Shown: positions 46,331 to 56,478 of the stretch, in pieces
Numbering within the stretch: position 1 is the stretch's first letter
Layout: each line of letters opens with the position of its first letter
Assembly (NCBI RefSeq): GCF_003286085.1
Contig: NW_020825536.1
Coordinates: 1-64,000 of the forward strand
Reading direction: 5' to 3'
Length of the DNA: 64,000 nt
Source: Drosophila persimilis
Lineage: Eukaryota; Arthropoda; Insecta; Diptera; Drosophilidae
The notes under the pieces: generated by a model
Told to the model about the DNA's origin: nothing
Database searches by the model: none
Seen by the model: the letters and a program-made list of their open reading frames with translations, nothing else
Translations under genes and position numbers: made by a program

Positions 46331-49300
46331 ATGGCAGAAAAAAGTAAACCCACTCTTGAAGACTTAAAGATTAAGCTCAAAAGTAGAGTAAAAAGCATTC
46401 GCCGCTTAGAGGATCGATTAGATCAAGGGTCGATTCCTTTGCAATTACCGGAATTACAATGTAGATTAGATTGTTTGAATGCTTCAATTGAAAAGGCTAA
46501 CCATTTGCAGGAGCAAATCGAGGATATAACAGGTGATGATGCATATGCAGCCGAGTTGGAAGAGCTGATAATTGTCACCAAAGGAAAGATAATGTCGCTT
46601 ATCGCCGCCTTTGATGCAGCAAGCGAGACGAAGCCAGTGTCTTCTTCAGCCCCAACTCATGCTAGACTTCCGAAATTGGCATTACCCAAATTTAGTGGTA
46701 AACACTCGGAATTCAAAAATTTCATTAGCCTTTTTGAAAGACTAGTCCATAGCGACAACAGCATACCGGTGATCGAAAAATTTAATCATTTGATTTCGTG
46801 CCTCTCTGATGAAGCATTAGGAACAATAAAGGCGTTCCAAGTCACCGAGGCAAATTATGAAAAGGCCATGGCTGGCCTAAAACGAGTGTATGACAACGAT
46901 TATTTGATTTTCACGAATAATATTTCCACATTGTTCAATCTGCCGAGAATGTCGCATCAATCTGCATCATCTCTAAGAACTCTAATCGATACTGTTTCGT
47001 CGATTTACGGATCGTTACTGTCGATCGGAGATGATACAACAATTTCGAATGCAATGCTCATTCATCTCGTTTTAAACAGAGTCGACCCAGTGACGAAACA
47101 AAAGTGGGATGAACAGCTTACTTATGAGAAGTTGCCGCTTTGGTCCGACTTTGAGAAAGTCTTGAATCGTCGATACCAGCATCTGTCTGCTGAAGAATCG
47201 ACCAAGCCAAGGCAAGACAAAGTCATGCCAAGCAAGCAACATAATCGCAGTTCATTTGCTTGTTCTTCCACTTCCACCAACAGTAGAACTCAGCAAACTT
47301 GTAGCTACTGCAATTCAGGAGACCATGTAGTGTCAAATTGCCCTTCATTTTCGCGTCTCTCGGTGATGCAAAGGTTTGAGTTTGCTAAGTCGGCATCCTT
47401 ATGCATTAATTGTCTGCGAAAAGGCCACGCTGTTGTAAAATGCAAAGCCAATAAATGTCGAGTGTGCAGCCGCTCACATCATACATTATTGCATCGATAC
47501 ACAGTGTCGGCTAATAGTCTCGCGTTGCCACCACCCCAAGAGAGTCCTTCTCCTCCATCAAATCAGAATCAACCTTCCACGTCACATGTTTTGCATGCGA
47601 CAGCGTTGGACAGGGTAATTCTGGCTACGTCGATCGTAAGCGTCCGAACTAAGAGCGGTGAACACATTCTGGCCAGAGCTCTGCTCGACTCTGGATCACA
47701 AACAAATTTCATTACCGAGGACCTCGCTAATCGCTTACAGATCCGTAGAGAGGAGTCCTGTATTAACTTGCTTGGAATTGGTGAATCTAATTCCCAAGTA
47801 AAGGATAAAATACACACAGTGGTGAAGTCGCGAATAAATGGTAGTGAGTTCTCCTTTGATTTTTGGATCCTGAAATCAATTTCAGGTTATCACCCTGACC
47901 AGTCAGTGAATGTGACTGACTGGCGAATCCCAGAGAACCTACCACTGGCAGACCCTTATTTCTACAAGCCACAAAGAATAGATATGTTAATTGGAGCAGA
48001 ATCGTTCTTTGAATTATTAGCTGTTGGTCAAATTAAACAAGGTCCTGACTTTCCAACTCTTCAGAAAACCCTTCTTGGTTGGGTTGTGTCGGGAAAATAT
48101 GTTTCCAGGAGTTCTGCTCCTCAAATTACAAACAGTTTGAGTTGCAGTGAAGAGTTGCTAGTATCCATCGATAGGACCTTGAAAAAGTTTTGGTCACTGG
48201 AAGAAATGCCATCTACCAAGAAAATTGCCACACCTGAGCACAAGCTATGTGAAGAACACTATCGTAAGACGACTCAGGTACTATCATCAGGTCGGTTCGA
48301 AGTAAGGCTCCCGTTTAAATCAGATCCAAATTGTTTAGGAAACTCCTTTGAGGTTGCGAAACGGCGGTTTTTGTCGCTTGAAAGACGATTGCATCGTGAC
48401 CCTGAGTTGAAGAAAATGTACTTGGAATTCATGGAAGAGTACCTCTCCTTAGGTCATATGTCTCCTACTGACAATACGATTCCGTCTACTCCACACTACG
48501 TAATCCCTCATCAGTGTGTTCTGAGGCCCCAAAGTACGTCTACCAAGCTCCGAGTCGTGTTCGATGCTTCGTCCAAGACGTCCTCACAGGTGGCCTTAAA
48601 TGACATTCTGATGGTGGGACCTACCATTCAAGAGGAATTATACTCGACACTGCTCCGTTTCCGTCTGCACAGGTTTGCCCTGACTGCTGATGTTAAAAAG
48701 ATGTATCGCCAAGTGATGGTGAACGAAGCGGATCGGCAGTTTCAGCTCATAGTGTGGAGAAGAGACCCTTCTGAATCCTTGAGATTATACAAGCTCAACA
48801 CTGTAACCTATGGGACTGGACCAGCCCCATTCTTAGCTATCCGGTGTTTGAAAAGGTTGAGTGAGTCTGCGAAGCTCTCATTCCCTAGAGCTGCTAACGT
48901 TATTGGGTCCGACTTTTACGTCGATGACTTGTTGACTGGTGCTGCATGCGTAGAGGAGCTAAGGGCAATTAAGTCCGAAGTGTCTCAGGTTCTTCAGACC
49001 GCAGGGTTTGAGTTGACTAAGTGGTTTTCAAACTCACCCGAGATCACCGCATCTGAGAGCACAGCCAAACCCATAACAATCTCGGATTCAGAGTCGACAA
49101 AGGCGTTAGGAATCTCATGGTTACCTACTGACGATGCCTTTAAGTTCAAAATTGACAATTCAGTTATGGGTCTCCGAGCGACAAAACGGAACATACTATC
49201 GGTGACATCAAAGTTGTTTGACCCCCTAGGTTTATTAATTCCTATCGTTATAAAAGGCAAGATCCTATTGCAGGAGCTTTGGCTTAACAAACTAGATTGG

Positions 49301-51478
49301 GATGAGTCGATCCCGCTGCATTTGGAAACAGCGTGGAATAAGTTGAAAAATACACTATCTCAATTGGAAGACATATCCATATCTCGGTTTGTGTATTCCG
49401 ATCCGATGTCACCGGTTCAAATACATGCCTTTGCTGACGCCTCCATGAGAGCGTATGGAGCGTGCGTCTATATACGTAGCAGAACTGCAGAAGGTTTAAA
49501 AGTATCATTGTTGACTTCGAAATCCAAAGTAGCGCCGCTCAAGACCAAAACGCTCCCAAGGCTTGAGTTATGTGCCGCTCACCTTCTCGCAGATCTCTGT
49601 CACAGAATCAAGCCCCTATTAAACGTGCCCATTGAACGAGTCGTTTATTGGTCGGATTCAGAGGTAACTCTCCATTGGATCCGGTCTCATCCATCGTCGC
49701 TGTCGACTTTCGTTTCAAATAGAGTGGCTGAGATTCAAGAGTGGTCAGATGATGCTACGTGGCGGCATGTACCCACGAAACAGAACCCAGCAGATATTGT
49801 CTCAAGAGGTTGTGACGTCGACGAAATCGTTCAGTCAATTTGGTTCGAAGGACCATCATTTCTGAAAGAGGAAGAAGAAAACTGGCCCAAGAACGCTCAT
49901 TTCGAACACTCCGATGATCTTCAGCTGGAAAAGAGGAAGACTGCGGTCGGGCTGACCGCGGCTGTGCGAAGTTCGGAGCTGTTAGATGTCATCGAGGGAT
50001 TCTCGTCACATCTCAAACTGCTTAGAGTGTTCGTGTATGTGTTCCGCTTTATAAGAAAATGTAAAGACCCAAGCCTAAAATTCGAAAAAACTATCTCACC
50101 GACCGAATACAATGAAGCCTTTTATAAAATTGTCGAAATCGTCCAGCATCACGAGTATCAAGGAGAAATCGAAAAGGTTAGGAAAGGATCTACAATTGGT
50201 CCTAGTCTTCAGCGGTTGAACCCATTCATCCATGAAGACACAGGGACTTGGTGTAACTTTTCGTTGTTGCGAGTGGGGGGGCGACTAGCTAAAGCTCCTA
50301 TATCATACGATGCCAAGTTTCCTCTGCTTTTGACTAAGCGCTCGCAATTCGTGCGAAGCTATATTCGTCATCTGCACCATTCGAATTTTCATGTCGGCCC
50401 ACGAGCACTTGTGAGCATCCTTCGACAGAGCGTGTGGATAGTGAACGCTCAGGAGGTCTGCCGTCAGACAGTTCGATCCTGTATGCGCTGTTTTAAATGC
50501 AAGCCTCGATTGCTGACGCAACTCATGGGGAATTTACCCGCAGATCGACTCCGTGCTCTCCGCCCATTTTCAATTTGCGGCGTTGATTTTTGTGGACCAG
50601 TGCACACGACATTGAAAATTCGCGGAAGGCCCCCATACAAGTCATACATTGCGCTTTTTGTTTGTTTTGCGTCCAAGGCGGTTCACCTAGAAATAGTTTC
50701 CGATCTAACCACTGATTGTTTTTTGTTGGCTTTTCAAAGGTTCGTCGGGCGCCGAGGATATCCCCAAGTCGTTCATTGCGACAACGGGACGAACTTCGTC
50801 GGAGCGAGCCGCCATCTCAGCGCTCTGCGGATCAGGCTCAAGGAGCAGGGAGACGCAATTCGCGACTTTGCGTCAAAAAACGGATGCGAATTTGCGTTCA
50901 TACCGCCGCGAGCTCCTCACATGGGAGGGCTATGGGAGGCAGGTGTAAAAACTGCCAAGAGCCTACTCCTACGGGCGGTAGGCAGCGCGCTCCTAACCGC
51001 CGAAGAGCTCGCCACAGTCCTCGTCGGCATCGAGGCCATAATGAACTCGAGGCCGCTGGGAGCCATCAGCCAAGATCCAAGCGACGGCGAGGCCCTAACA
51101 CCCGGGCACCTGCTGACAGGCGGGTCGCTCATCGCCCCCCCAGCACTGCGGACTCCGGACCAGGAGAGTCTCAGTTGCTTGCGGCGATGGCGACTTGTCT
51201 CGTCAGTCAGGCAAGCGTTTTGGCAGCGATGGTCCCGCGAATATGTCCTGGGGCTGCAAATTCGGGGCAAATGGCACCAGCAGCAACCGAACCTCGAGGA
51301 AGGAGACCTCGTCATCGTGGCCGAGGACAATCTGCCGCCTCAGGAGTGGCTCGTAGGGAGGGTCATAGCCACGCACGCAGGAGAGGACGGCATGGTCAGG
51401 GTCGTCGAAATAAGGACTAGCACTGGAGCGGTTTTTCGGCGGCCCATACACAAATTAGCGCCGCTCCCAATGTGTTGA
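46331..51478 (+). CDS. Family F BEL/Pao gag-pol polyprotein, 1715 aa
   Basis: ATG 46331 is the first ATG after the A-rich leader; the frame is open for 38 codons upstream. Order by residue: gag with coiled N-terminus and the DUF1759-type capsid (about 1-300), zinc knuckles (CSYCNSGDHVVSNC about 323, CINCLRKGHAVVKC about 358), A17 aspartic protease (LLDSGSQTNFI about 452), RT (LTADVKKMYRQV about 784, DFYVDDLLTG about 861), RNase H (AFADASMRAYGA about 1034, SDSEVTLHW about 1111), integrase zinc region and core (DFCGPV, HCDNGTNF about 1481, GGLWEAGVK about 1532), C-terminal Pao integrase tail. No stop or frameshift seen, so mobilisation is possible in principle. Confidence 0.92.
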   Translation: MAEKSKPTLEDLKIKLKSRVKSIRRLEDRLDQGSIPLQLPELQCRLDCLNASIEKANHLQEQIEDITGDDAYAAELEELIIVTKGKIMSLIAAFDAASETKPVSSSAPTHARLPKLALPKFSGKHSEFKNFISLFERLVHSDNSIPVIEKFNHLISCLSDEALGTIKAFQVTEANYEKAMAGLKRVYDNDYLIFTNNISTLFNLPRMSHQSASSLRTLIDTVSSIYGSLLSIGDDTTISNAMLIHLVLNRVDPVTKQKWDEQLTYEKLPLWSDFEKVLNRRYQHLSAEESTKPRQDKVMPSKQHNRSSFACSSTSTNSRTQQTCSYCNSGDHVVSNCPSFSRLSVMQRFEFAKSASLCINCLRKGHAVVKCKANKCRVCSRSHHTLLHRYTVSANSLALPPPQESPSPPSNQNQPSTSHVLHATALDRVILATSIVSVRTKSGEHILARALLDSGSQTNFITEDLANRLQIRREESCINLLGIGESNSQVKDKIHTVVKSRINGSEFSFDFWILKSISGYHPDQSVNVTDWRIPENLPLADPYFYKPQRIDMLIGAESFFELLAVGQIKQGPDFPTLQKTLLGWVVSGKYVSRSSAPQITNSLSCSEELLVSIDRTLKKFWSLEEMPSTKKIATPEHKLCEEHYRKTTQVLSSGRFEVRLPFKSDPNCLGNSFEVAKRRFLSLERRLHRDPELKKMYLEFMEEYLSLGHMSPTDNTIPSTPHYVIPHQCVLRPQSTSTKLRVVFDASSKTSSQVALNDILMVGPTIQEELYSTLLRFRLHRFALTADVKKMYRQVMVNEADRQFQLIVWRRDPSESLRLYKLNTVTYGTGPAPFLAIRCLKRLSESAKLSFPRAANVIGSDFYVDDLLTGAACVEELRAIKSEVSQVLQTAGFELTKWFSNSPEITASESTAKPITISDSESTKALGISWLPTDDAFKFKIDNSVMGLRATKRNILSVTSKLFDPLGLLIPIVIKGKILLQELWLNKLDWDESIPLHLETAWNKLKNTLSQLEDISISRFVYSDPMSPVQIHAFADASMRAYGACVYIRSRTAEGLKVSLLTSKSKVAPLKTKTLPRLELCAAHLLADLCHRIKPLLNVPIERVVYWSDSEVTLHWIRSHPSSLSTFVSNRVAEIQEWSDDATWRHVPTKQNPADIVSRGCDVDEIVQSIWFEGPSFLKEEEENWPKNAHFEHSDDLQLEKRKTAVGLTAAVRSSELLDVIEGFSSHLKLLRVFVYVFRFIRKCKDPSLKFEKTISPTEYNEAFYKIVEIVQHHEYQGEIEKVRKGSTIGPSLQRLNPFIHEDTGTWCNFSLLRVGGRLAKAPISYDAKFPLLLTKRSQFVRSYIRHLHHSNFHVGPRALVSILRQSVWIVNAQEVCRQTVRSCMRCFKCKPRLLTQLMGNLPADRLRALRPFSICGVDFCGPVHTTLKIRGRPPYKSYIALFVCFASKAVHLEIVSDLTTDCFLLAFQRFVGRRGYPQVVHCDNGTNFVGASRHLSALRIRLKEQGDAIRDFASKNGCEFAFIPPRAPHMGGLWEAGVKTAKSLLLRAVGSALLTAEELATVLVGIEAIMNSRPLGAISQDPSDGEALTPGHLLTGGSLIAPPALRTPDQESLSCLRRWRLVSSVRQAFWQRWSREYVLGLQIRGKWHQQQPNLEEGDLVIVAEDNLPPQEWLVGRVIATHAGEDGMVRVVEIRTSTGAVFRRPIHKLAPLPMC

Positions 51479-51506
51479 AGCCGATGCAGGCGTTCAACGG
51501 GGCCGG

Positions 51507-51820
51507 TGTTGCGTGACCTTCCATCCATGGCCACAATTATTAGTTATAGATGGAATTATGAATTATGAAGTCTAGTGTAAGTTAGGCTAGGGCAAAGCGG
51601 GAGCGCAATAAAAGCTCGCTCTCTCGCTCTTGGCGAATTCGCCCCGCTTTGCCACCGTAGGATAGCTAGAGTAAGAGATTGAATTGTGAAGAAACTTTAG
51701 TTGTTCGCCAACCTTGAAATAGATCGAGCGTATCAAGTTTTTCGCCCCGCCAAATAAATAATTTAAATTACAGCCACCCAAAGTTTTCGGTAACTGATTA
51801 GAAAAACTCTTCTAATTTTT
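51507..51820 (+). repeat. Family F 3' LTR
   Basis: 314 bp, same start as the 5' LTR, ending AATTTTT directly against family E GACAATGG. The terminal CA present in the 5' LTR is missing. Confidence 0.88.
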
Positions 51821-52528
51821 GACAATGGACGACAGTTTACTTCTGATGATTTTAAAACGTTTATGAAAAACAATGGTGTTAATCACATTTTTACTGCTCC
51901 AGGACATCCAGCGACTAATGGTCAAGCAGAAAATTTTGTAAAGACTGTTAAGAAATCACTATATGCAAACATAAAGGCTAATGAAAGACAAGATTTTAAT
52001 ACAATTTTAAATAGATTTTTGATCGATTACAGAAATACGATTCATTGTACTACGGGCGAATCTCCTGCTAAATTATTTTTTGGTCGTACACTAAAAACAA
52101 GATTTTCGTTGTTAAAACCACCTACGGTCGAAAGCATAATAAATAAAAAACAGACTGAGTGTGTTGTAAATCACAAAGGTAGACGAAGCACAGAATTTTT
52201 AAAGGGTCAAAAAGTTATGGTTAGGGACTACAAAAATCCTAACAAAGCAAGCTGGACTCAGGCAACTGTAAAACAACAACTGGGCCCGCGTTCGTATTGT
52301 TGTATTTTGGCGAACAATAACAGAGAAATAAAACGTCACCTGGATCAAATTAGAAACCAAAGCACTAACAATCATACATCGCCTAATGCGAAAACACCTG
52401 ATGTCGAAAGCAATTGTTCAGTAGATGACAATTCCAAAACCAACAATGAACAAATAGTTTCTCAACAAACACCCACCAGGAGAGAGTTGAGACCACGTGA
52501 GGCAGGGAAGGTAGTAAAGCGTATTTAA
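51821..52528 (+). pseudogene. Family E integrase C-terminal part
   Basis: Continues the frame cut at 44974: second catalytic D in DNGRQFTSDD (about 51822), E in NGQAENFVKTVKK (about 51915), then a basic C-terminus ending at TAA 52526. With the BEL element set aside, the integrase core is complete. Confidence 0.87.
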
Positions 52529-52734
52529 CAATAAAATAATATAAAGAAAGGAATTATGAAATCAAATTATGTACAAATTAAACTCTGAAACAAATACTAA
52601 ATAGATTAAGAAGAAAGAAAAATACGAAATCACATAAATTTTATATACGCTAATTAGATTAAGTACACAAATCAAATTGTTGTAAGAAAATAGATTTGTA
52701 AATGACATGTATATTAAACATCTAAGGAGAGGCG
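52529..52734 (+). other. Family E 3' untranslated region and polypurine tract
   Basis: A/T-rich non-coding sequence ending in a purine-rich AAGGAGAGGCG next to the LTR. Confidence 0.75.
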
Positions 52735-52844
52735 TGTTAGGTATTATATTAATATCTATATACGGTCACACCATCCAAGGGATATAGAATAAAAGAGAAT
52801 CTTGAAGACAACGCGTGCTTAAATCTGAGTGTCAATACACTACA
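52735..52844 (+). repeat. Family E 3' LTR, only 110 bp
   Basis: TGTTAGGTATT to CAATACACTACA, with AATAAAAG in the middle (about 52788). It is followed by GGTA (52845-52848), which also precedes the element at 42888-42891. LTRs this short are characteristic of mag-lineage elements. Confidence 0.8.
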
Positions 52845-53206
52845 GGTATGACTAAAGAAATAAGCAATTACATACGAAAATGTCCAAAATGCCAAAAAGC
52901 TAAAGTAACCAAGCACACAATAACTCCATTGACTATTACAGAAACACCATACATGGCTTTTGATAGGGTAATAGTGGATACGATCGGTCCACTTCCTAAA
53001 TCAGAACAAGGAACCTGACAAAATACCTTGTTGCCATACCTATTAGAAACAAAAGTGCAAACACAGTAGCTAAAGCTATTTTTGAAAATTTTATTCTAAA
53101 GTACGGTCCAATGAAGACGTTCATAACGGACATGGGAACAGAATATTCAATAATTGAAGACTTATGTAAAAATCTAAACATCAAAAACATAACTTCTACT
53201 GCACAT
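52845..53206 (+). pseudogene. Family A integrase core of A3, left of solo LTR
   Basis: Zinc-region end (IRKCPKCQKAKVTKHT) and first core D (VIVDTIGPL). A 28-bp deletion at about 53012 (GGAA junction) and a 6-bp deletion at about 53146 distinguish it from 6100-6260. Interrupted by family G after GCACAT. Confidence 0.87.
53203..53206. repeat. Left target-site duplication ACAT of family G
   Basis: Repeated at 54822-54825; the family A integrase sequence rejoins exactly across it. Confidence 0.88.
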
Positions 53207-54821
53207 TGTGACGGCGCTTCGGCCGGGGTATGCTCGTCGCGCCGGGTTCCACAGAAATTTGTTTGATCTCTGGGTGTGGTAGCTGAAAGAGAGTCTCGTG
53301 GTTCAAGAATAAGGCAGGCTTGGATCGGTAATAAAAGAGATAGAGTTAGTTTTATTGTGCTTAATGGTACAAAGTTTGGTAGTTGCGCGGGTGTTTTTGC
53401 GGCGGGCTCGTCCTTCGGGGTCGTCCTTCGGTTGGGCCGCACGTGGCGGATGGTTGCGTGCGGGGCCGGGGAGTCGTCTGGCCGGATCGATGGAGGTCGT
53501 CTGTGCTCCGCGGGGAAGGGTGTTGCGGAGGGTTACTGCGCTCCGAGGAGTGATTCTGTGGAGGAGGGTTAATGCGCTCCGAGAAGAATTAAAGGTTGCG
53601 GAGGGTTAATGCGCTCCGAGGGGGGGTAATGTTGCGGAGGGCGAATGCGCTCCGAGGCGAATTAAATGTTGCGGAGGGTTAATGCGCTCCGAGGAGAAGA
53701 AATGTTGCGGAGGGTTAATGCGCTCCGAGGAGAAGTAAATGTTGCGGAGGGTTAATGCGCTCCGAGGAGAATTAATGTTGCGGAGGGTGAATGCGCTCCG
53801 AGGAGAATTAAATGTTGCGGAGGGTGAATGCGCTCCGAGGAGAAGTAAATGTTGCGGAGGGTGAATGCGCTCCGAGGAGAATTAATGTTGCGGAGGGTGA
53901 ATGCGCTCCGAGGAGAATTAATGTTGCGGAGGGTTAATGCGCTCCGAGGAGAAGTAAATGTTGCGGAGGGTTAATGCGCTCCGAGGAGAATTAAATGTTG
54001 CGGAGGGTGAATGCGCTCCGAGGAGAAGTAAATGTTGCGGAGGGTGAATGCGCTCCGAGGAGAATTAATGTTGCGGAGGGTTAATGCGCTCCGAGGAGAA
54101 TTAATGTTGCGGAGGGTTAATGCGCTCCGAGGAGAAGAAATGTTGCGGAGGGTTAATGCGCTCCGAGGAGAATTAATGTTGCGGAGGGGGAATGCGCTCC
54201 GAGGAGAATTAATGTTGCGGAGGGTTAATGCGCTCCGAGGAGAATTAATGTTGCGGAGGGTGAATGCGCTCCGAGGAGAATTAATGTTGCGGAGGGTTAA
54301 TGCGCTCCGAGGAGAATTAATGTTGCGGAGGGTTCTCCGAGGAGAAGAAGGGAGGCGGAGGTTTAATGCACTCCGAGGAGGATGGGAGGATCGCTGGGTC
54401 TGCTGGTGGCTGCTGCTCGCTCTGGCGGAGCTCCTTTTATTCCCAAAACGCGGCTGATCTTACGGTCTGTCCCTAGCGCGTTGTGCTGCGGGGCCCTAAC
54501 GCGTTTGCACGGGCCGGCTGATAGTGTGCTTGTTGGTGCGTGGGTTATGGCCACACTTGGTCCGGTCAGCTGGGGGTGTGCCCGTGGCTGGCTGTGCTAC
54601 GGGCCCATTGGTGGGGCTCAGCTGTGGTTTGTTTGTTTGTATTGTTTGTTTATTTATATTTCTTTTATTCTGTGGCAGGTCTTCATGTATTTGTCGCTTA
54701 TGTTCTACTTATCCTACTAATACTTATTTTCTAATCTTCCTGGCTTGTCTTGGTGATTCTATTGAGGTTGGTTTGGTGTTTGTGGCGCCGGCGCTTGGTT
54801 TTCCTGGCGCTGGGCGTCGCA
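53207..54821 (-). mobile_element. Family G solo LTR, 1615 bp, with internal minisatellite
   Basis: Plus strand begins TGTGACGGCGCTT and ends GGGCGTCGCA, flanked by ACAT duplications, with no internal coding region or primer site: a solo LTR. The first and last parts are unique GC-rich sequence; the middle is a 36-bp tandem array. TTTATT at about 53351, placed like that in the minus-strand family B LTRs, suggests minus orientation. A distant relationship to family B LTRs is inference. Confidence 0.82.
53515..54360. repeat. 36-bp tandem repeat array, about 23 units
   Basis: Units read TTGCGGAGGGTTAATGCGCT followed by CCGAGGAGAATTAATG, with variants of 35-37 bp (GTAAATG, GAAATG, GGGTGAATG). Because 36 is a multiple of three, one frame gives repeats of MLRRVNALRGEL (54032-54343). 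That ORF is a by-product of the repeat and not supported as a gene. Confidence 0.92.
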
Positions 54822-55177
54822 ACATCATCACCAGACTGTAGGAACCGTGGAGCACCTCTATATAACATAGATGATTACTCTAAAGAGAGTAAATACAGAT
54901 TAGAAATAGCATATAAACGAGCAAAATAAACAGCTATATGACTTAAAGTTAAAAGATTCAAATTTAGCTGAAGGAGATACAGTTTTATTGAAAAATGAAA
55001 CAGGTCATAAGCTAGATTTTAAATATATAGGACCATATAGAGTAGAAAGTATCGGAGAAAGAGATAACGTCATAATCTCCGATAATAAAAACAAAACTCA
55101 GAAAGTCCATAAGGATAGGTTAAAGATTTGCAATTATTAATCATTTTTGGTATGGCCATACATAAATATAAACCATA
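54822..55177 (+). pseudogene. Family A integrase C-terminal remnant of A3
   Basis: After the solo LTR, integrase resumes at CATCATCACCAG. A deletion of about 210 bp with AGC microhomology (54852) removes the catalytic Glu flank, and a second deletion of about 33 bp is at about 54925. The GPY module (KYIGPYRVES, about 55021) and the stop at 55138 remain. Confidence 0.87.
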
Positions 55178-56275
55178 ACGAGGGGGAACGTTGTGAGTTG
55201 CTGCGGACACCGCAACTCTACATTTATACCCGATACTAAGTCAGTATGGATCTCCACCGGCAGACGCCGCTAATATTTAACGACACGACAAAGAGTGCGT
55301 GCGAGAGAGACAGAAAATCAGTCTGAGCGTGACGTCGGGCGCTGCGTAGCCACTGCAAATTGATTTGTTCCTTTTGGCTAAAAAAATTGGTCTGATCTGA
55401 TCCAGATTCAGCAATCTAATAGATATGGTCATTATCTATGATTCTGCGTTTTTAGTTTTCTCAAATCTGCAATATTGTGGATGCAACAGATTTTCGTCCT
55501 TTGTGGGGGCGGATGGGGGTGGGGCGAAATTCTGAGATATACGTTTTATAGTGACATCTTAAAGGAGTGTGTGCACCAAATTTGGTTACTCTAGCCTTAA
55601 TAGTCTCTGAGATTTGTGGTTGCCTCAGATTTTCGTCCTTTGCGGGGGCGGAAGGGGGTGTGGCGAAATTTGGACAGGAAACGGTCAAGGTCCGATATCA
55701 CAGGAGTGTGGATACCAAATTTGGTTGCTCTGGCTTTTATAGGTTCTGAGATCCTTGAACTCATATTTTGCAATTGGCAAAACCGACCATGAAACCTGTG
55801 TGTTAGAGTGAGACAGAGCGAGAAAGAGTGAAATTGTTTTCGTGATTCTGGCTGTAATAATTATACGATCTGGTTCAGATTTTGCACTCTAGAAGATATA
55901 GTCATCTTCTACGATTCTGCGTTTTTAGTTTTCTCGTATCGTCGAAATTGTGGATGCCACAGATTTTAGCCCTTTGTGGGGGCGGAAGTGGGCGGGGCAA
56001 AGTTTTGAAATATTTTTGGAGCAGTGACATATCACAGAAGTCTGGATCCAAAACATCGTTGCTCTAGCTCTTATAGTCTTTGAGCATTAGGCGCTGAAGG
56101 GGACGGACAGACGGACGGACGGACAGACAGACAGGGCTCAATCGACTCGGCTATTGATGCTGATCAAGAATATATATACTTTATAGGGTCGGAAACGATT
56201 CCTTCTGGACGTTACACACATCCACTTTTACCACAAATCTAATATACCCCAATACTCATTTTGAGTATCGGGTAT
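55178..56275 (-). mobile_element. DINE-1-type repeat, copy 5
   Basis: Reverse orientation, about 1.1 kb, cleanly inserted into the family A 3' UTR between AAACCATA and AAAATATACT (compare 6898-6912), with no duplication. Hairpin end at 55178, GAGTATCGGGTAT at the right. Confidence 0.9.
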
Positions 56276-56478
56276 AAAAATATACTATTCTGCATTTATA
56301 TTCAAATAACTTTTGAATTTTATCAATAATAATTCAAGTTCAACACTCTAATAATTGACTAAAAAGAAAAAAAAAAAATATATATAAATTATCTTTTTAA
56401 GAATACATAACTCGTATATATAGTAAAAGCTAAAAAAATAACTTCATTAGATTACGTTATTTTTCAAAAGGAGGGAGA
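56276..56478 (+). other. Family A 3' UTR and polypurine tract of A3
   Basis: A/T-rich UTR matching 6905-7113, ending with AAAAGGAGGGAGA before the LTR. Confidence 0.85.

Larger units (their letters stand above)
44975..51820 (+). mobile_element. Family F BEL/Pao element, full length with intact polyprotein
   Basis: 6.85 kb: LTRs 44975-45290 and 51507-51820, about 1 kb leader, and one uninterrupted gag-pol ORF. One clear substitution separates the LTRs (TTGCTCGCC versus TTGTTCGCC), and the 3' LTR lacks the final CA. It sits in family E integrase with no visible target duplication. The youngest-looking element in the window. Confidence 0.9.

Noticed and set aside
54032..54457. 141-codon frame of repeated MLRRVNALRGEL units
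   Set aside because: It is a by-product of a 36-bp minisatellite, a multiple of three. No start context, domain or conservation supports translation.
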